NCBI GenBank assembly: GCA_030141605.1
Contig: JAQGDQ010000258.1
Span: 35,001-99,000 of the forward strand
Source: Tubiluchus corallicola
Lineage: Eukaryota; Priapulida; Priapulimorpha; Priapulimorphida; Tubiluchidae
Reading direction: 5' to 3'
Length of the DNA: 64,000 bases
Shown: piece after piece, positions 47,546-58,361 of the stretch
How the letters are laid out: the number at the start of each line of letters is the position of its first letter
How positions within the stretch are numbered: the first letter of the stretch is position 1
Program-made: the position numbers and the translations under genes
The notes under the pieces: generated by a model
What the model saw: only the letters and a program-made list of their open reading frames with translations
Database searches by the model: none
Told to the model about the DNA's origin: nothing

Positions 47546-49945
47546 TATATTACAGCTGGTTAACTAAATTAGCATTTAAAAAGTTAAAGCACTCAAACTA
47601 GACAGATTTATTTTAACTAATTTGAATATTTTTGGTTTAATTTGGTTAATTATTGTTGTATTACGTTAAACCAAGTTTTTCAACCTGCAGTATTAAATAT
47701 TAATGTTTTGTATATTGTAATGCAGACAGAATGATGATGAGTGGCTGTCATGCCATAGTTGTGACATAGTGACTGTTTTCTAATTTTGATTGCCTCAATT
47801 TTGCAGGCTATGTAAAAACTTTGGAGGACTAACTCAATGACGTACATCATTTTAAGTGGCCTTTACATAACATGCAGATGCAGTTGCATTTTGGTGGAAG
47901 TGGAACAGACAAAATCGGTTTATATTATTTCCAAAGCATCATTTATGGAGCCTGCGGACCTACTATTATTTTTCTCCAGCGATTCCCTATTACTTTTTTC
48001 CACAGTTCTGCAAGTAGAAAATGCATCAACATATGCATCCGATTTCTTAGAATGCCAAGTTAGACGAGACCCCTGAACTCGAACCCAGGAATAAAATGGC
48101 ACAAGACTTTGTTGAAAAGACAGAATTACAGTCTCTTAACCTCAATAGATGGTGAAGCTGAAGTGCAATTGGACACCTTTGGTCATTCTCCTCCACCTTA
48201 CAGACCACATCGTACTTGACATGACAGAGATGAGGAAACAACATGGAGTTTCTTTCCTGCCATCCCTCTGCCCGATGCATCATTACTGGTCTGCATAAAG
48301 AATTATTACGACACAGGCATTTCGTCATTAAATTTTGCTAAATGTGTTAATTTGTGACCAACTTCACACGTTTGACACCTCATGCGTGAGCACAGTGGCA
48401 AATTTAAAATTCGAGTTTTTATCTAAAACTTGCTTAAGTTTTAGTACAACACACTGAGTATTTTACAGAAGGATTGTACTTCAATTTTCGTTATGATCCC
48501 AGAGTAATCAACAAGGCAAATGATATTTGGTTGGCTGCTAGGTAGTCTTTCCCAAAGTTCCCCTCTTGCCCAAAAACGGCTAAAATAAATTGGTCCTGCT
48601 AGAGTTGACTCGAAAATGAGGGAACCAAATACAAATTTGCTAAAGTCTCTGCCATCTCCTGTCTGGGCTGACCAATTTGAGAGAAATCAGCAGACAATGT
48701 AACCTGAGCAATCATTTACCTGCATTCACCTACCTGGTATTTCAACCAATGACAACCCCAATGAATCATTTTTCCTCTCAACAGTCAACTTACCGAGCTC
48801 TGTCCACTTTTCAAATGTAAATTTTGGGCATGGCTTCTTATTTCAGTAAACTTTCTACTTGTAATTTAGCTTACACCTGTAAAATGCACCCACTATTTTA
48901 TTGCATTAGGAATTCTGAGTATAAATTTTTTCAGAAACATAACGAGAAGTTTCAGTGAAGAAACCTGTTTTTGGCAACCTGACTTGTGGCAGACATTTTA
49001 TCCTCTGCTGAACGATAGTCTTACACAGTTGGAAATTGAAACTTGCATGCTGGCAAACATTCCACTGAAGTCTCACCATTTAGTTGTAGCACTGGAATCG
49101 TTAGCTGTTGCCTAAGGCTGAACAATTAAGCCTACAGATGGGACTGGTTGCAGCCCGTATTTTTCTGTATTAACTTAAAATGCTCTTGCCCCATAAATAA
49201 ATAAATAAATCTCTCTTTACAGCACTTTAGGTTCGCAAAATCGTAATTAAAGGTGCAGCAATAAAACCTGCCAATAAAGTAAAACTTAAAGGAATCAATA
49301 TTTCATCTAAAGTCAACCGACTAAAAGAAAATCTTTAACTCTACTAAATAATTTTGTAGCCTCGTGCACAGACTAATGATATTTAAAATTATGCAACAAA
49401 AACTGTTATCTTCCTTTTGCGCTGCGTTTGAAAATCTTGTTGTCACGTTGTGGAAGGCATTATTCAGCTTTCCTTTATTGTGTTAACTCCATTCAAAGTG
49501 GGAGCTTTGATTTTAAAGGGAGGGGGGCGGAGCTTTTGCCCTATTATGTGTTTAAACTTTCGTTCACTAAAGGACTCAGAACATGTTACGTGTATTTTAT
49601 TTTAAAGGCTCTTCAAAATAAAAACATCTATAAATCGAAATTCAATCATCTTAACTGAATGAAATTCACAAATCCTACCTCTGATCTAAATACTTACCTA
49701 TTTCCCTATTTCACCTGTGCAAAATCTATAAAAACAAGTGCCGCATTCTTATTCCGTGAGTTCAGGGGTTACTGGTGTTAGTTTGAGGGCCAAACAGGAC
49801 AAGCCTGATCCCTTCATGATCCTGTCTCCTAACTGTTTGGGTGCCAATGTGAAGTAACCCCTCAAGGGTAGATTCCTTTTTTATGTTTTGTGTTTAGCCA
49901 GCTTGTTCATTTCGATTACAAAAGTTTTTTCTTACATTAACATAT
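47546..49945. other. Non-coding, no exon recognised
   Basis: Could contain introns or upstream exons of the C1q gene or the first exon of EMC10, but none is supported. Short open frames at 47837-48102 have no domain or splice support. Confidence 0.4.
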
Positions 49946-49989
49946 NNNNNNNNNNNNNNNNNNNNNNNNNNNNNNNNNNNNNNNNNNNN
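49946..49989. other. Assembly gap (44 N)
   Basis: Runs exactly up to the 5' LTR. Comparison with the 3' LTR shows the first 47 bases of the 5' LTR are hidden here. Confidence 0.99.
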
Positions 49990-50253
49990 CACTTGCTATA
50001 AAAGCGGTGAGCACGTAGGTTACTACGTCTCTGTCGTGCTCACGTCCACCATGTGTGCTGCTCTTTTCAGTGCTTAACAGGATTGTCGTTTGGGGTAGGT
50101 ACGGCGTAGTTTGAACCTGATTATTTATCTTTTGTATTTCTTTCTCTGCACTCCGTCCTAGTGGAATGCAAAGCGCGCCAACGAAAGCTGACTGCTCAGC
50201 CGTCTTCGCGTCCCTCGACCCCCTGGCAGCCCCCAGGGGAGGGCTCCGCAACA
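49990..50253 (+). repeat. 5' LTR (incomplete on the left)
   Basis: Contains TATAAAAG at 49997 and ends CGCAACA. The right half holds the ATG (50166) of the gag frame. A CCCCTGG...CCAGGGG hairpin lies near its end. Confidence 0.96.
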
Positions 50254-51893
50254 CTGGTGTCGAAGTTGGGGATAAGAATTCACAGTCGGTCGAAAGGACA
50301 AGTCTAAGTGCATGTCTAGAAACTGCTTCTTGGGCTGATTCTTTAGATTCGTGTTCTGCTTCTTCTGTTAATTTGGCAAACCTAGCTAGCCAGCCTAGCC
50401 AAGTGGCCTATTTACCTTCGTCTGTTCCACGTCCGGTGTCTGTAGGTCACGCTAGCTTTCAAAACCAAGACTCAGGCCTATCTTGTTCTACAGACCTGAG
50501 CAACCTAAATTTTATTTCGCAAGAAATGCGAAACTTGTCTACGCGCATAAATAATCAGTTTTCACAATTTTCTGAGCTTAGTAATGTTATAGCTCAAAAT
50601 CAAATGCGGAATGAAGCCCGTTTAGAAGACCTGTCAAGTGTAGTCGCAACACTTACACAGGCTTTTTCTCAGATCGCACCTAATTTTTCGGAGCGTCGCG
50701 GCCCAGTGGGGCCTGAACCTGGCCTTACACTGGTTAGGGAACCGGCTACGGTTCTCACCTCCAACGGTAATGATCCTGAACGTAATGGTTCATTCATTAC
50801 TACAGATTATGCGCATTCCCAGCGTCAAAATGCAGAACCAGTTACAGTACCAAAAAACCCTACTGAACCGGTTACGCGTGTTCGCTTTCAAGCTCAGAGC
50901 GACAATGACCTTTCGCGAAATGACCCTGATATTTCCACATCTAGGTTCGATTCTCACTTGTCCAGCGGCACAGTAATGGAACAAACTACTTCGTTTTTAC
51001 CTTTGCAAACAGCTTATAATAATTCTTGCACGAGTGGGGTTGCTAATAAAGAGTTTAAAGGGCTACCGCCTTATGATGGTGAAACAGTAACCTGGGAAAG
51101 CTATCGAGCTCAGTTTGAACTACTTAAGCAGATAAACTTATGGAATAACAGAGAAGCCGGGTTGCATTTAGCGTTAAAATTAAAAGGCAAAGCAGTTGGT
51201 GTTTTGGAAACGTTACCACCTGAGCAGCGCTCAGATTATTCAGTTCTTTCAAACGCTTTAAGTCGTAGATTTGGATGCCAAAATAGGGAAAGCGTGTACA
51301 GAGCGCATTATAACAGCCGCGTGCGTCAAACCAATGAAGATTTACGTCAGTATGCGGAACAATTGCGCGTGTTGTATCATCGCGCGTATCCTGCCGTGGA
51401 TTTAAATTCTGCTGAACACCAACTTACTTTAAAATTCATAGATGGTTTGGGAGACCCTGAACTAGCAATACACGTGCAACAAAGTTCACCCACCAATTTA
51501 TCAGATGCTTTAGCATCAGCGCTTTCAATTGAATCCATTCGCCTTACTGCTAAACGTACAGCAGAACTTTCTGAAGCTGCCAAGCCGCATAAACCTATGC
51601 TTAGAGCTCAACAACCTGTATCGGATTCACGTTCAATTTCTTTTAGAAATGGCAAATTCGTATGCTATAATTGCGGAGGACATGGACATTTTGCAAAGCA
51701 ATGTCCGTCTCCTGCAGTTTCAGCGCAGGCCCAGCCTGGGCAATCGAGTCGGAAACCTGTAACATCAAATTTCGCGGGTCCAGACAGAAAATGGTCTCAC
51801 CAGAGTCCAAATATGCAGAATAGCTCTAGTACTAATTTGAGCCAATCGCGTCGCAGTACTGCTCGTCCTCACCGTCCGCCACGTTTTCAATAG
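50166..51893 (+). CDS. gag: Gypsy Gag (capsid and nucleocapsid)
   Basis: 575 aa frame. The start ATG lies within the 5' LTR and the frame reads through the primer binding site; a later start is possible. N-terminal third is Ser/Asn-rich and disordered, with a short coiled coil around ISQEMRNLSTRINNQ. The capsid part (about 295-480) has FKGLPPYDGETVTWESY, LALKLKGKA and EDLRQYAEQLRVLYHRAYP. One CCHC knuckle, CYNCGGHGHFAKQC, follows at about 500-513. It packages element RNA into particles. It overlaps pol by 58 nt, with pol in the -1 frame. Confidence 0.93.
   Translation: MQSAPTKADCSAVFASLDPLAAPRGGLRNTGVEVGDKNSQSVERTSLSACLETASWADSLDSCSASSVNLANLASQPSQVAYLPSSVPRPVSVGHASFQNQDSGLSCSTDLSNLNFISQEMRNLSTRINNQFSQFSELSNVIAQNQMRNEARLEDLSSVVATLTQAFSQIAPNFSERRGPVGPEPGLTLVREPATVLTSNGNDPERNGSFITTDYAHSQRQNAEPVTVPKNPTEPVTRVRFQAQSDNDLSRNDPDISTSRFDSHLSSGTVMEQTTSFLPLQTAYNNSCTSGVANKEFKGLPPYDGETVTWESYRAQFELLKQINLWNNREAGLHLALKLKGKAVGVLETLPPEQRSDYSVLSNALSRRFGCQNRESVYRAHYNSRVRQTNEDLRQYAEQLRVLYHRAYPAVDLNSAEHQLTLKFIDGLGDPELAIHVQQSSPTNLSDALASALSIESIRLTAKRTAELSEAAKPHKPMLRAQQPVSDSRSISFRNGKFVCYNCGGHGHFAKQCPSPAVSAQAQPGQSSRKPVTSNFAGPDRKWSHQSPNMQNSSSTNLSQSRRSTARPHRPPRFQ
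50254..50273 (+). promoter_or_regulatory. Primer binding site
   Basis: CTGGTGTCGAAGTTGGGGAT right after the LTR. TGG plus GTGTCGAAG implies a tRNA with 3' end CTTCGACACCA, whose acceptor would pair with GTCGAAG; leucine-type tRNAs have such ends, but the identity is a guess. Confidence 0.7.
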
Positions 51894-54800
51894 CGGGTGG
51901 AAGGAGACCGAGGCAACCATTCACCCGCCGGAATAAAACCGCCTCTAAGCGTCAAGTTAAACCAGAATTGCGCTATACAAACAGTCCCATTAATTTTTCT
52001 GATGGCTTGTATGTGGCCGGATCCATAAATGGCAGGGTCTGCCGAATACTGGTTGACACTGGAGCCACACATACCACAGTGCAGTCAGAGCTTGTTACTA
52101 ATAGGCAAAAGCCTCTTTTTAAGCAAAAAGCCGTTGGTGTAACGGGAACATTTCTCGATTTACATGGTCCTGTTAAAATTTCGCTTAAACTTGGTGCAAA
52201 TTCAGTGCAGTGGTCAGGCACAACTGATGGTTGGCTGACTGATAGTCTTGTTGGTGAAGACTGCATTTTGGGCCTTGATTGGCTAAATAAACACCAGGCA
52301 GTTGTTGATGTAGGCCAAAAATGCCTCACGTTTGCAGATGGTCGCATTGTTAAACTTTCGCTATTGCCAGGCGGTTGTACTGAAATTGCGAACATGCGTC
52401 GTGTTAAAATTCCTGCTTTTTCCGAAGCTATTGTAGAGGGTAGACCTGTGGTACCATTGCCACACTGTTTAGGCATGGTTAGTCGTGGAAACCAGCCATA
52501 CCGTGCAGATGGCTTATTTACAGGTCGTGTGACCACTCCGCCAGGTGCCCCTACTATTAAAACTGTGGTAGCAAATGTTTCAAACAAACCAATAACGCTT
52601 TTTGAAAATGAAACAGTTGGTCAATGGGAATTTGTTAACAACATTGAACAGCCTTTGAAACTTGCTTCTTTAAAACCTAGAAACGGGTTTCGTACTAAAC
52701 CTGAAGTTTCTGAAAGTTCACTGCCTGAACCAGTTCGAGATTTATTAAACCGTAGCAAAGAAAACTTGTCAAAAACTCAGTTTAAAAAGCTGCAAAACTT
52801 CCTGCAGAAAAATAATGATTTGTTCGCGTCTGGGCCTTATGACCTCGGACATACTAACATCGTACAGCACCGCATTAATACGGGCACCCATCCACCTATC
52901 AAGGCACAGCCTAGGCGACTAGGCCAAGCCCAGCGTGAGCAACTTGATCAGGCGATGGATGAGATGCGTGCGCAAGGGGTGATAGAACCATCATATAGCC
53001 CCTGGTCATCTGCGGTCGTACTGGTACGTAAAAAAGATGGTGGTACACGCTGTTGTGTGGATTATAGGTCCCTCAACACCATAACTGTAAAGGATAATTA
53101 TCCATTACCGCGTATTGACGATTCAATAGACGCGTTGTCCGGTGCTGAGTGGTTTTCCACTCTGGATTTAAAATCCGGATATCACCAAGTGGAAATGGCA
53201 CCAGACGATAAAGAGAAAACCGCGTTCATTACGCACCAAGGCCTTTGGCAATTTAAATCAATGCCCTTTGGCTTATCAAACGCGCCAGCGACCTTTGAAC
53301 GCTTAATGGAACAGGTCCTGGCAGGACTTCATTGGCGTACGGTTTTAATTTATCTAGACGACGTCATTGTTTATGGTCGTACGTTTGATGAACATTTATT
53401 ACGACTTCAAGAAGTTTTTGAGCGATTTCGGTTAGCTGGCCTTAAACTCAATGCAAAAAAGTGCACGCTTGTGCAAAAACAAGTGCTGTACTTAGGCCAT
53501 ATAGTCAGCAGTGTCGGAGTTCAAACCGATCCGGCTAAAACGGAAGCCGTTGCAAAGTGGCCTCGGCCCACTAACATTTCCGAGCTTCGCAGTTTTTTAG
53601 GTCTTTGTACTTATTACCGACGCTTTATTCAAAATTTTGCTAATGTTGCTAGTCCTCTTTATCAACTTACTCGGAAAAATCAATCGTTTGTTTGGCAAAC
53701 TAGCCAGCAGCGTTCATTTGAGCGTCTAAAAAACTTGTTGACAAGCGCACCAATTCTAGCATACCCCCAGTTTGATAAGCAATTCATTCTGGACACTGAC
53801 GCCAGCAGTGTCGCTGTCGGAGCTGTCTTGTCACAATTACAAGGAGAGGAGGAGCATGTAATTGCGTATTATAGCCAGGTTCTTTCACCAGCAGAGCAAA
53901 ATTACTGTGCTACGCGGCGCGAGCTATTAGCAGTAATAAAGGCAGTGAATCACTTCCATCACTACCTGTACGGGCGCCAGTTTTTAATACGGACTGATCA
54001 TGCTGCCTTGCGCTGGCTTCGATCTTTGAAGAAGCCAGAAGGTCAGCTTGCCCGCTGGTTGGGAAAGCTGGACCAGTATGATTATTCCATAGAGCACAGG
54101 TCTGGCAAAAACCACAACAATGCAGATGCTCTCTCTCGCAGGCCTTGTGAGGCTGAATGTAAATTTTGTTCAAGTAAATGTACAGAATCCTCTGAATTGG
54201 AAAATGAAATCATACTAAACCCAAAAGAGCTACACGAGCATTGTTTAGCAAGCGCGGAAACCTTCGTGGATTCCAAACACGCGAAAATCGCGAGGGCAGG
54301 AACTACGCTTCGCGATATAAACTTAGATTTTGCTCACGAACAAGCTGAAGATAGGGACATAGCCCCTATTCTTGGCTTTTTGCAAACTACTGAGCAACAG
54401 CCACCTTGGGAACAAATTTCTGCATTGAGTCCAGAAACCAAGGCGCTCTGGCAACAATGGGGAGCCTTGCGTGTTGAAAATGGCATTGTTCAGCGCCGCT
54501 GGGAGTCTCCTCAGGGAAACATTGTACGTTATCAGTGGATTGTTCCCCGCAATTTTCGGGAAAGCCTACTGACTGGTTTTCACAGTGACGCATCTGCTGG
54601 TCATTTTGGCCAAAATAAGACCTTTGCAAAACTTCGTGAACGTTATTTTTGGCCAGGAATGCGAAAAGATGTTAAGTTGTGGATCCGCTCTTGCCATGAA
54701 TGTTGTGGCAAAAAAGGACCACAAAGAAAGCCAAGAGCACCTCTGCAAATGTATCGCGTGGGCGCTCCAATGGAGAGAATTGCAATTGACATTGCAGGTC

Positions 54801-56581
54801 CTTTTGTACGTTCAGACTTAGGCAACAAGTACATTCTAATTGCAATTGACTACTTCACAAAGTGGCCTGAGGTTTTTGCTATACCGAACCAAGAGGCCGA
54901 AACTGTTGCCTCAGTCCTAGTGAACGAGTTTTTCTGTAGGTTTGGTCTTCCAGGGGAGATACATAGTGATCAAGGTCGCAATTTTGAGTCGCGTATTTTC
55001 CAGCAATGCTGTGAGTTACTGGACATAGTGAAAACGCGAACTACCCCTTTAAATCCAAAAAGTGATGGTCTCGCAGAACGGTATGTACGCGTCATTTCTC
55101 GGCAATTAGCGCAGTTTTGCAGCACCCATCAGCGTGACTGGGACGTTAAATTACCTCTGTTTGTTTTTGCGTACAGGTCCGCAGAACATGAGTCGACAGG
55201 TTTCACTCCTGCAAAAGCAATGCTAGGCCGTGAGCTTCGTCTTCCTTTGGACGTGCTTACAGGTCGTCCTCCCTCGGACACCCCTTCTTGCAACATAGTA
55301 GAGCATGTCAAACAACTTGAAAACAACTTGTATGATGTTCATCATTTCATTCGTAACAACTTACGATTTTCTGGCGAAACAATGCGCAGACGTTATGACG
55401 TCAAAGCCAAGACCCCACGTTTTAAACCTGGTGACTTAGTGTGGTTTTTCAATCCACAGCGCAAAATTGGACGGTCGCCAAAGTTGCAATTAGATTGGCA
55501 AGGGCCATACGAAATCGTTAAGCAATTGTCAGAAGTAGTTTTTCGCATACGCCTTCCAGGAGCAAAACGCTGCAAAGTCGTTCACGCAGACAGATTATGG
55601 CGGTATACACCTGCGCAAGGTTTTTCTTGGGGTACTCCAGAAGTTCAGAGTACTTGCACGCAAGTAGATAGCCAAGCAACTATTAATTACGAGTTTTCCG
55701 GGGACAGCAATGAGACTTCTTTAGTTGAAGCTCCAGTTTCTTTCGGATTACCACCACCCCCATACTCTCCGCATAGAAGCAGCATCTCAGAATCGGAAGT
55801 AGAAACTGCATCGAGTTCACCTGCCTTTGTGCCTGGTAGTGACAGCCCTTCTGCGCCTGCCCTGTCGCCCCAGCAAAGCCCTACTAGTGATTATTTCCCC
55901 AGCGACCGCATGGAAGCTCCGTCTCCACCTCCTTTATCACCTGTCCACCCAAGAACTTCTACTCCTAGAAAACCAGCTTCGCCTGGTCCATTAAGTCTGT
56001 TGTCGAGTAATGACACAGAGACTGAAGTCTCAGAAAGTGAGACTAGCTCTGCGACGAAGTCTTCTCAGAGAAGCCATAAAAATGCACAGAGCGGAGTAGA
56101 TAGTGGAGAAACCACTATTCTTTACGAACTTATGGAATTCGATACGCAAAGTGAAAATGAACCCTCATTAGCCCACGTTACATCCTCTCCCCCTCTTATC
56201 CCGGACCAGGGCGATTCTATTCGTACCCCACCTTGCCTCACTCCCACTACCTTTTACGGAGCGGTAGCAACTGCTGATGACCCAGAGCCTTCTTCTAACG
56301 TTAGATCCTACCCTCGTAGAAATCGTCTCCCTCCCACCAATCTTGGAAACTACATCTTTTATGATCCAACAGCTATTGGGACACGGACTCGAGATGCTCG
56401 ATTTGCTCGTCTACTCCGTGAAACTGATGTACCACTAGAACCATGTATTTTGACAAACTGCCCCTGTCAGAAATTGCTTTCTGGTTCACCAAGCAATGAC
56501 GTAAGCGGTGCTACAAGCACTTTGTTGGAGCGAGCACCACCTCCACGCAGCATGTTTTACCTAAAAACTTACAACGATTAA
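51836..56581 (+). CDS. pol: Gypsy Pol polyprotein
   Basis: The -1 frame is open from 51836, and the first codons have no useful ATG, so production by -1 frameshift in the overlap 51836-51893 is likely. Positions below count from 51968. Protease DTGA at 30-33; RT with VDYRSLN, LDLKSGYHQ and YLDDV (462-466); RNase H DTDASSVAVGAVLSQ at about 609; integrase zinc site (about 871-915), then catalytic Asp in IDIAGPF, Asp in HSDQGRNFES and Glu in DGLAERY (about 938, 1000, 1037). WQGPYEIV at about 1177 is the GPY/F module. The last 320 residues are a Pro/Ser-rich extension with PPPPY at about 1262. All catalytic residues are present. Confidence 0.95.
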   Translation, partial: FEPIASQYCSSSPSATFSIAGGRRPRQPFTRRNKTASKRQVKPELRYTNSPINFSDGLYVAGSINGRVCRILVDTGATHTTVQSELVTNRQKPLFKQKAVGVTGTFLDLHGPVKISLKLGANSVQWSGTTDGWLTDSLVGEDCILGLDWLNKHQAVVDVGQKCLTFADGRIVKLSLLPGGCTEIANMRRVKIPAFSEAIVEGRPVVPLPHCLGMVSRGNQPYRADGLFTGRVTTPPGAPTIKTVVANVSNKPITLFENETVGQWEFVNNIEQPLKLASLKPRNGFRTKPEVSESSLPEPVRDLLNRSKENLSKTQFKKLQNFLQKNNDLFASGPYDLGHTNIVQHRINTGTHPPIKAQPRRLGQAQREQLDQAMDEMRAQGVIEPSYSPWSSAVVLVRKKDGGTRCCVDYRSLNTITVKDNYPLPRIDDSIDALSGAEWFSTLDLKSGYHQVEMAPDDKEKTAFITHQGLWQFKSMPFGLSNAPATFERLMEQVLAGLHWRTVLIYLDDVIVYGRTFDEHLLRLQEVFERFRLAGLKLNAKKCTLVQKQVLYLGHIVSSVGVQTDPAKTEAVAKWPRPTNISELRSFLGLCTYYRRFIQNFANVASPLYQLTRKNQSFVWQTSQQRSFERLKNLLTSAPILAYPQFDKQFILDTDASSVAVGAVLSQLQGEEEHVIAYYSQVLSPAEQNYCATRRELLAVIKAVNHFHHYLYGRQFLIRTDHAALRWLRSLKKPEGQLARWLGKLDQYDYSIEHRSGKNHNNADALSRRPCEAECKFCSSKCTESSELENEIILNPKELHEHCLASAETFVDSKHAKIARAGTTLRDINLDFAHEQAEDRDIAPILGFLQTTEQQPPWEQISALSPETKALWQQWGALRVENGIVQRRWESPQGNIVRYQWIVPRNFRESLLTGFHSDASAGHFGQNKTFAKLRERYFWPGMRKDVKLWIRSCHECCGKKGPQRKPRAPLQMYRVGAPMERIAIDIAGPFVRSDLGNKYILIAIDYFTKWPEVFAIPNQEAETVASVLVNEFFCRFGLPGEIHSDQGRNFESRIFQQCCELLDIVKTRTTPLNPKSDGLAERYVRVISRQLAQFCSTHQRDWDVKLPLFVFAYRSAEHESTGFTPAKAMLGRELRLPLDVLTGRPPSDTPSCNIVEHVKQLENNLYDVHHFIRNNLRFSGETMRRRYDVKAKTPRFKPGDLVWFFNPQRKIGRSPKLQLDWQGPYEIVKQLSEVVFRIRLPGAKRCKVVHADRLWRYTPAQGFSWGTPEVQSTCTQVDSQATINYEFSGDSNETSLVEAPVSFGLPPPPYSPHRSSISESEVETASSSPAFVPGSDSPSAPALSPQQSPTSDYFPSDRMEAPSPPPLSPVHPRTSTPRKPASPGPLSLLSSNDTETEVSESETSSATKSSQRSHKNAQSGVDSGETTILYELMEFDTQSENEPSLAHVTSSPPLIPDQGDSIRTPPCLTPTTFYGAVATADDPEPSSNVRSYPRRNRLPPTNLGNYIFYDPTAIGTRTRDARFARLLRETDVPLEPCILTNCPCQKLLSGSPSNDVSGATSTLLERAPPPRSMFYLKTYND

Positions 56582-58034
56582 AGTTTGGTACGCAAAAAAA
56601 ACGCCTACACTCTATGCTAATTATTCTCACGTCTTTACGTCACAGGATTTTGGGAATTGCCAACAAACTACTATTCAGCTGGAAAAGATGATGCCGAAGT
56701 TGCTAAAATTTAGAAGAATGGAAGTGTCTAGTAAGCTACATGACTGTAAACTGTCTTATTTGTGTTTTATGACACTGGAACATGCAACGGTGTTAATGTA
56801 CTTAGTTTGATTATCTTTGAAACTTGAATTGTTTTCGCTAATCAATTGTTTGTTTGAATCGGCCTCATTTTAGCTTCCCAGCAGCACCTAGCCCATCGCA
56901 CCCTCGGTGGACGTGACTGACAGAGATCGAAGCCCGTTGGTAAAGTATTCGTTGATTAAAGGTAAAGTCAAATCTCACTCTTGACGACTTTCAGTGGTTG
57001 ATCGTGAGACTGGGCTGTTATTCGTTTTTTGTAATTATTGTTAATGCTATGCTATTTTGTTCTCTAGTGAATTGTTCTGTTGCCATTTAACAAGAAATTT
57101 GTATGAAAGAAATTACTGTTATTTTAATGGTTAGTTAAAAAGGAAAAGAAATCCTGTTTATGTTGAAAAGAGTACGCTTGTCTTTTAAAACGTAATCTCG
57201 GCAATTGATGTTTCTCAAACATTCTTGTTTCAGTGCTGAATACAGCGCAAATCTGACTACATTGAGTGAAATCGTCATTTCTGTAGAATCGACGTTCTTA
57301 AGTACATGTTCTTATGGAGAAACTTTATAAATTTTTTGGCGTTGTGTTTAACGTGTATTTGTTTAATTTTGCTTCTGCAAGAGTTTAACGGCAGTTTGTT
57401 TCAGGATCCTGACCTTGAAGTGCAGTGGAAACGTTGAGTAATACCTCGTTTTAATTTGCCCGTTGTTGATTTCTTGTAGCCATAGCCGTACCTACTTTGC
57501 CCTGTCGCTGTCGTTATTGGGTATCTTAGCCAGATTGGTCTGCTTTCGCCTGATTACTAGATTGTGGGAAGGACCAATGGATAATTTCATTTATTCATTT
57601 TCTTTGCATAATTAGTTAGTTTTTGTTTGACTTGGTGCAAACTCATTTACGTCTATTTAACTTTCTATTTGCTACATTAAAGGAGCAGTAAACATTAGTT
57701 GGTGACCTTTTTTCTCATACTTGTAACAGCTATTAATTCGGTTGTTATCTGATTTACGAACAAATGTGACTTATTCTTACGTACGTTATGCTTTATAAAC
57801 GAATTGTAATTATCAGTTTGGTTGTATCTAATATTTCAGATGGCTTCTGTAATGAAGATTACTTTTGAACATTCAGAATTTATGTAACGTACGTGATTAG
57901 GTGTGAAATAAAGAAATGCCTGTACCGATTTTTGTTTCCTTAGGTAATGAAAGGAGTTGGATGCATGGTGGACTAATTCGTCATTCTGCTAGCCCCTCTG
58001 AGCGAGAGGATAGTCCATTTGAGGACAAATGGAG
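56582..58034 (+). other. Gypsy 3' untranslated region
   Basis: 1.45 kb without a long frame between pol and the polypurine tract. Unusually long for an env-less element; could hold a lost third gene. Confidence 0.8.
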
Positions 58035-58050
58035 GCTAAGAAGGGGGTAG
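58035..58050 (+). promoter_or_regulatory. Polypurine tract
   Basis: GGCTAAGAAGGGGGTAG directly before TG of the 3' LTR; primes plus-strand DNA. Confidence 0.8.
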
Positions 58051-58361
58051 TGTTGCGGCCACGCTTGGTCAAGGTTGACTTTGCGCATGCGCAAGGTCAC
58101 TTGCTATAAAAGCGGAGAGCACGTAGGTTACTACGTCTCTGTCGTGCTCACGTCCACCATGTGTGCTGCTCTTTTCAGTGCTTAACAGGATTGTCGTTTG
58201 GGGTAGGTACGGCGTAGTTTGAACCTGATTATTTATCTTTTGTATTTCTTTCTCTGCACTCCGTCCTAGTGGAATGCAAAGCGCGCCAACGAAAGCTGAC
58301 TGCTCAGCCGTCTTCGCGGCCCTCGACCCCCTGGCAGCCCCCAGGGGAGGGCTCCGCAACA
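58051..58361 (+). repeat. 3' LTR, 311 bp
   Basis: Begins TGTTGCGGCC and ends CCGCAACA. U3 has a perfect palindrome TGCGCATGCGCA (58082-58093), then TATAAAAG at 58105. Confidence 0.97.

Larger units (their letters stand above)
49990..58361 (+). mobile_element. Ty3/Gypsy LTR retrotransposon, apparently intact
   Basis: Order: 5' LTR (first 47 bp in the gap), primer binding site, gag, pol (protease, RT, RNase H, integrase), 1.47-kb untranslated tail, polypurine tract, 3' LTR. No env-like frame. Integrase after RNase H is the Ty3/Gypsy order. The LTRs differ at 2 of 264 comparable positions, and both ORFs lack stops, so the insertion is young. The right flank starts atatt and the visible left flank ends acatat, compatible with a short target duplication. 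Confidence 0.96.

Noticed and set aside
49937-50254. Minus-strand frame through the 5' LTR and gap
   Set aside because: Same frame appears at the 3' LTR (58069-58362) because the LTRs are identical; no evidence of expression.
51973-52587. 204-aa open frame antisense to pol
   Set aside because: Shadow of the coding strand; no features of its own.
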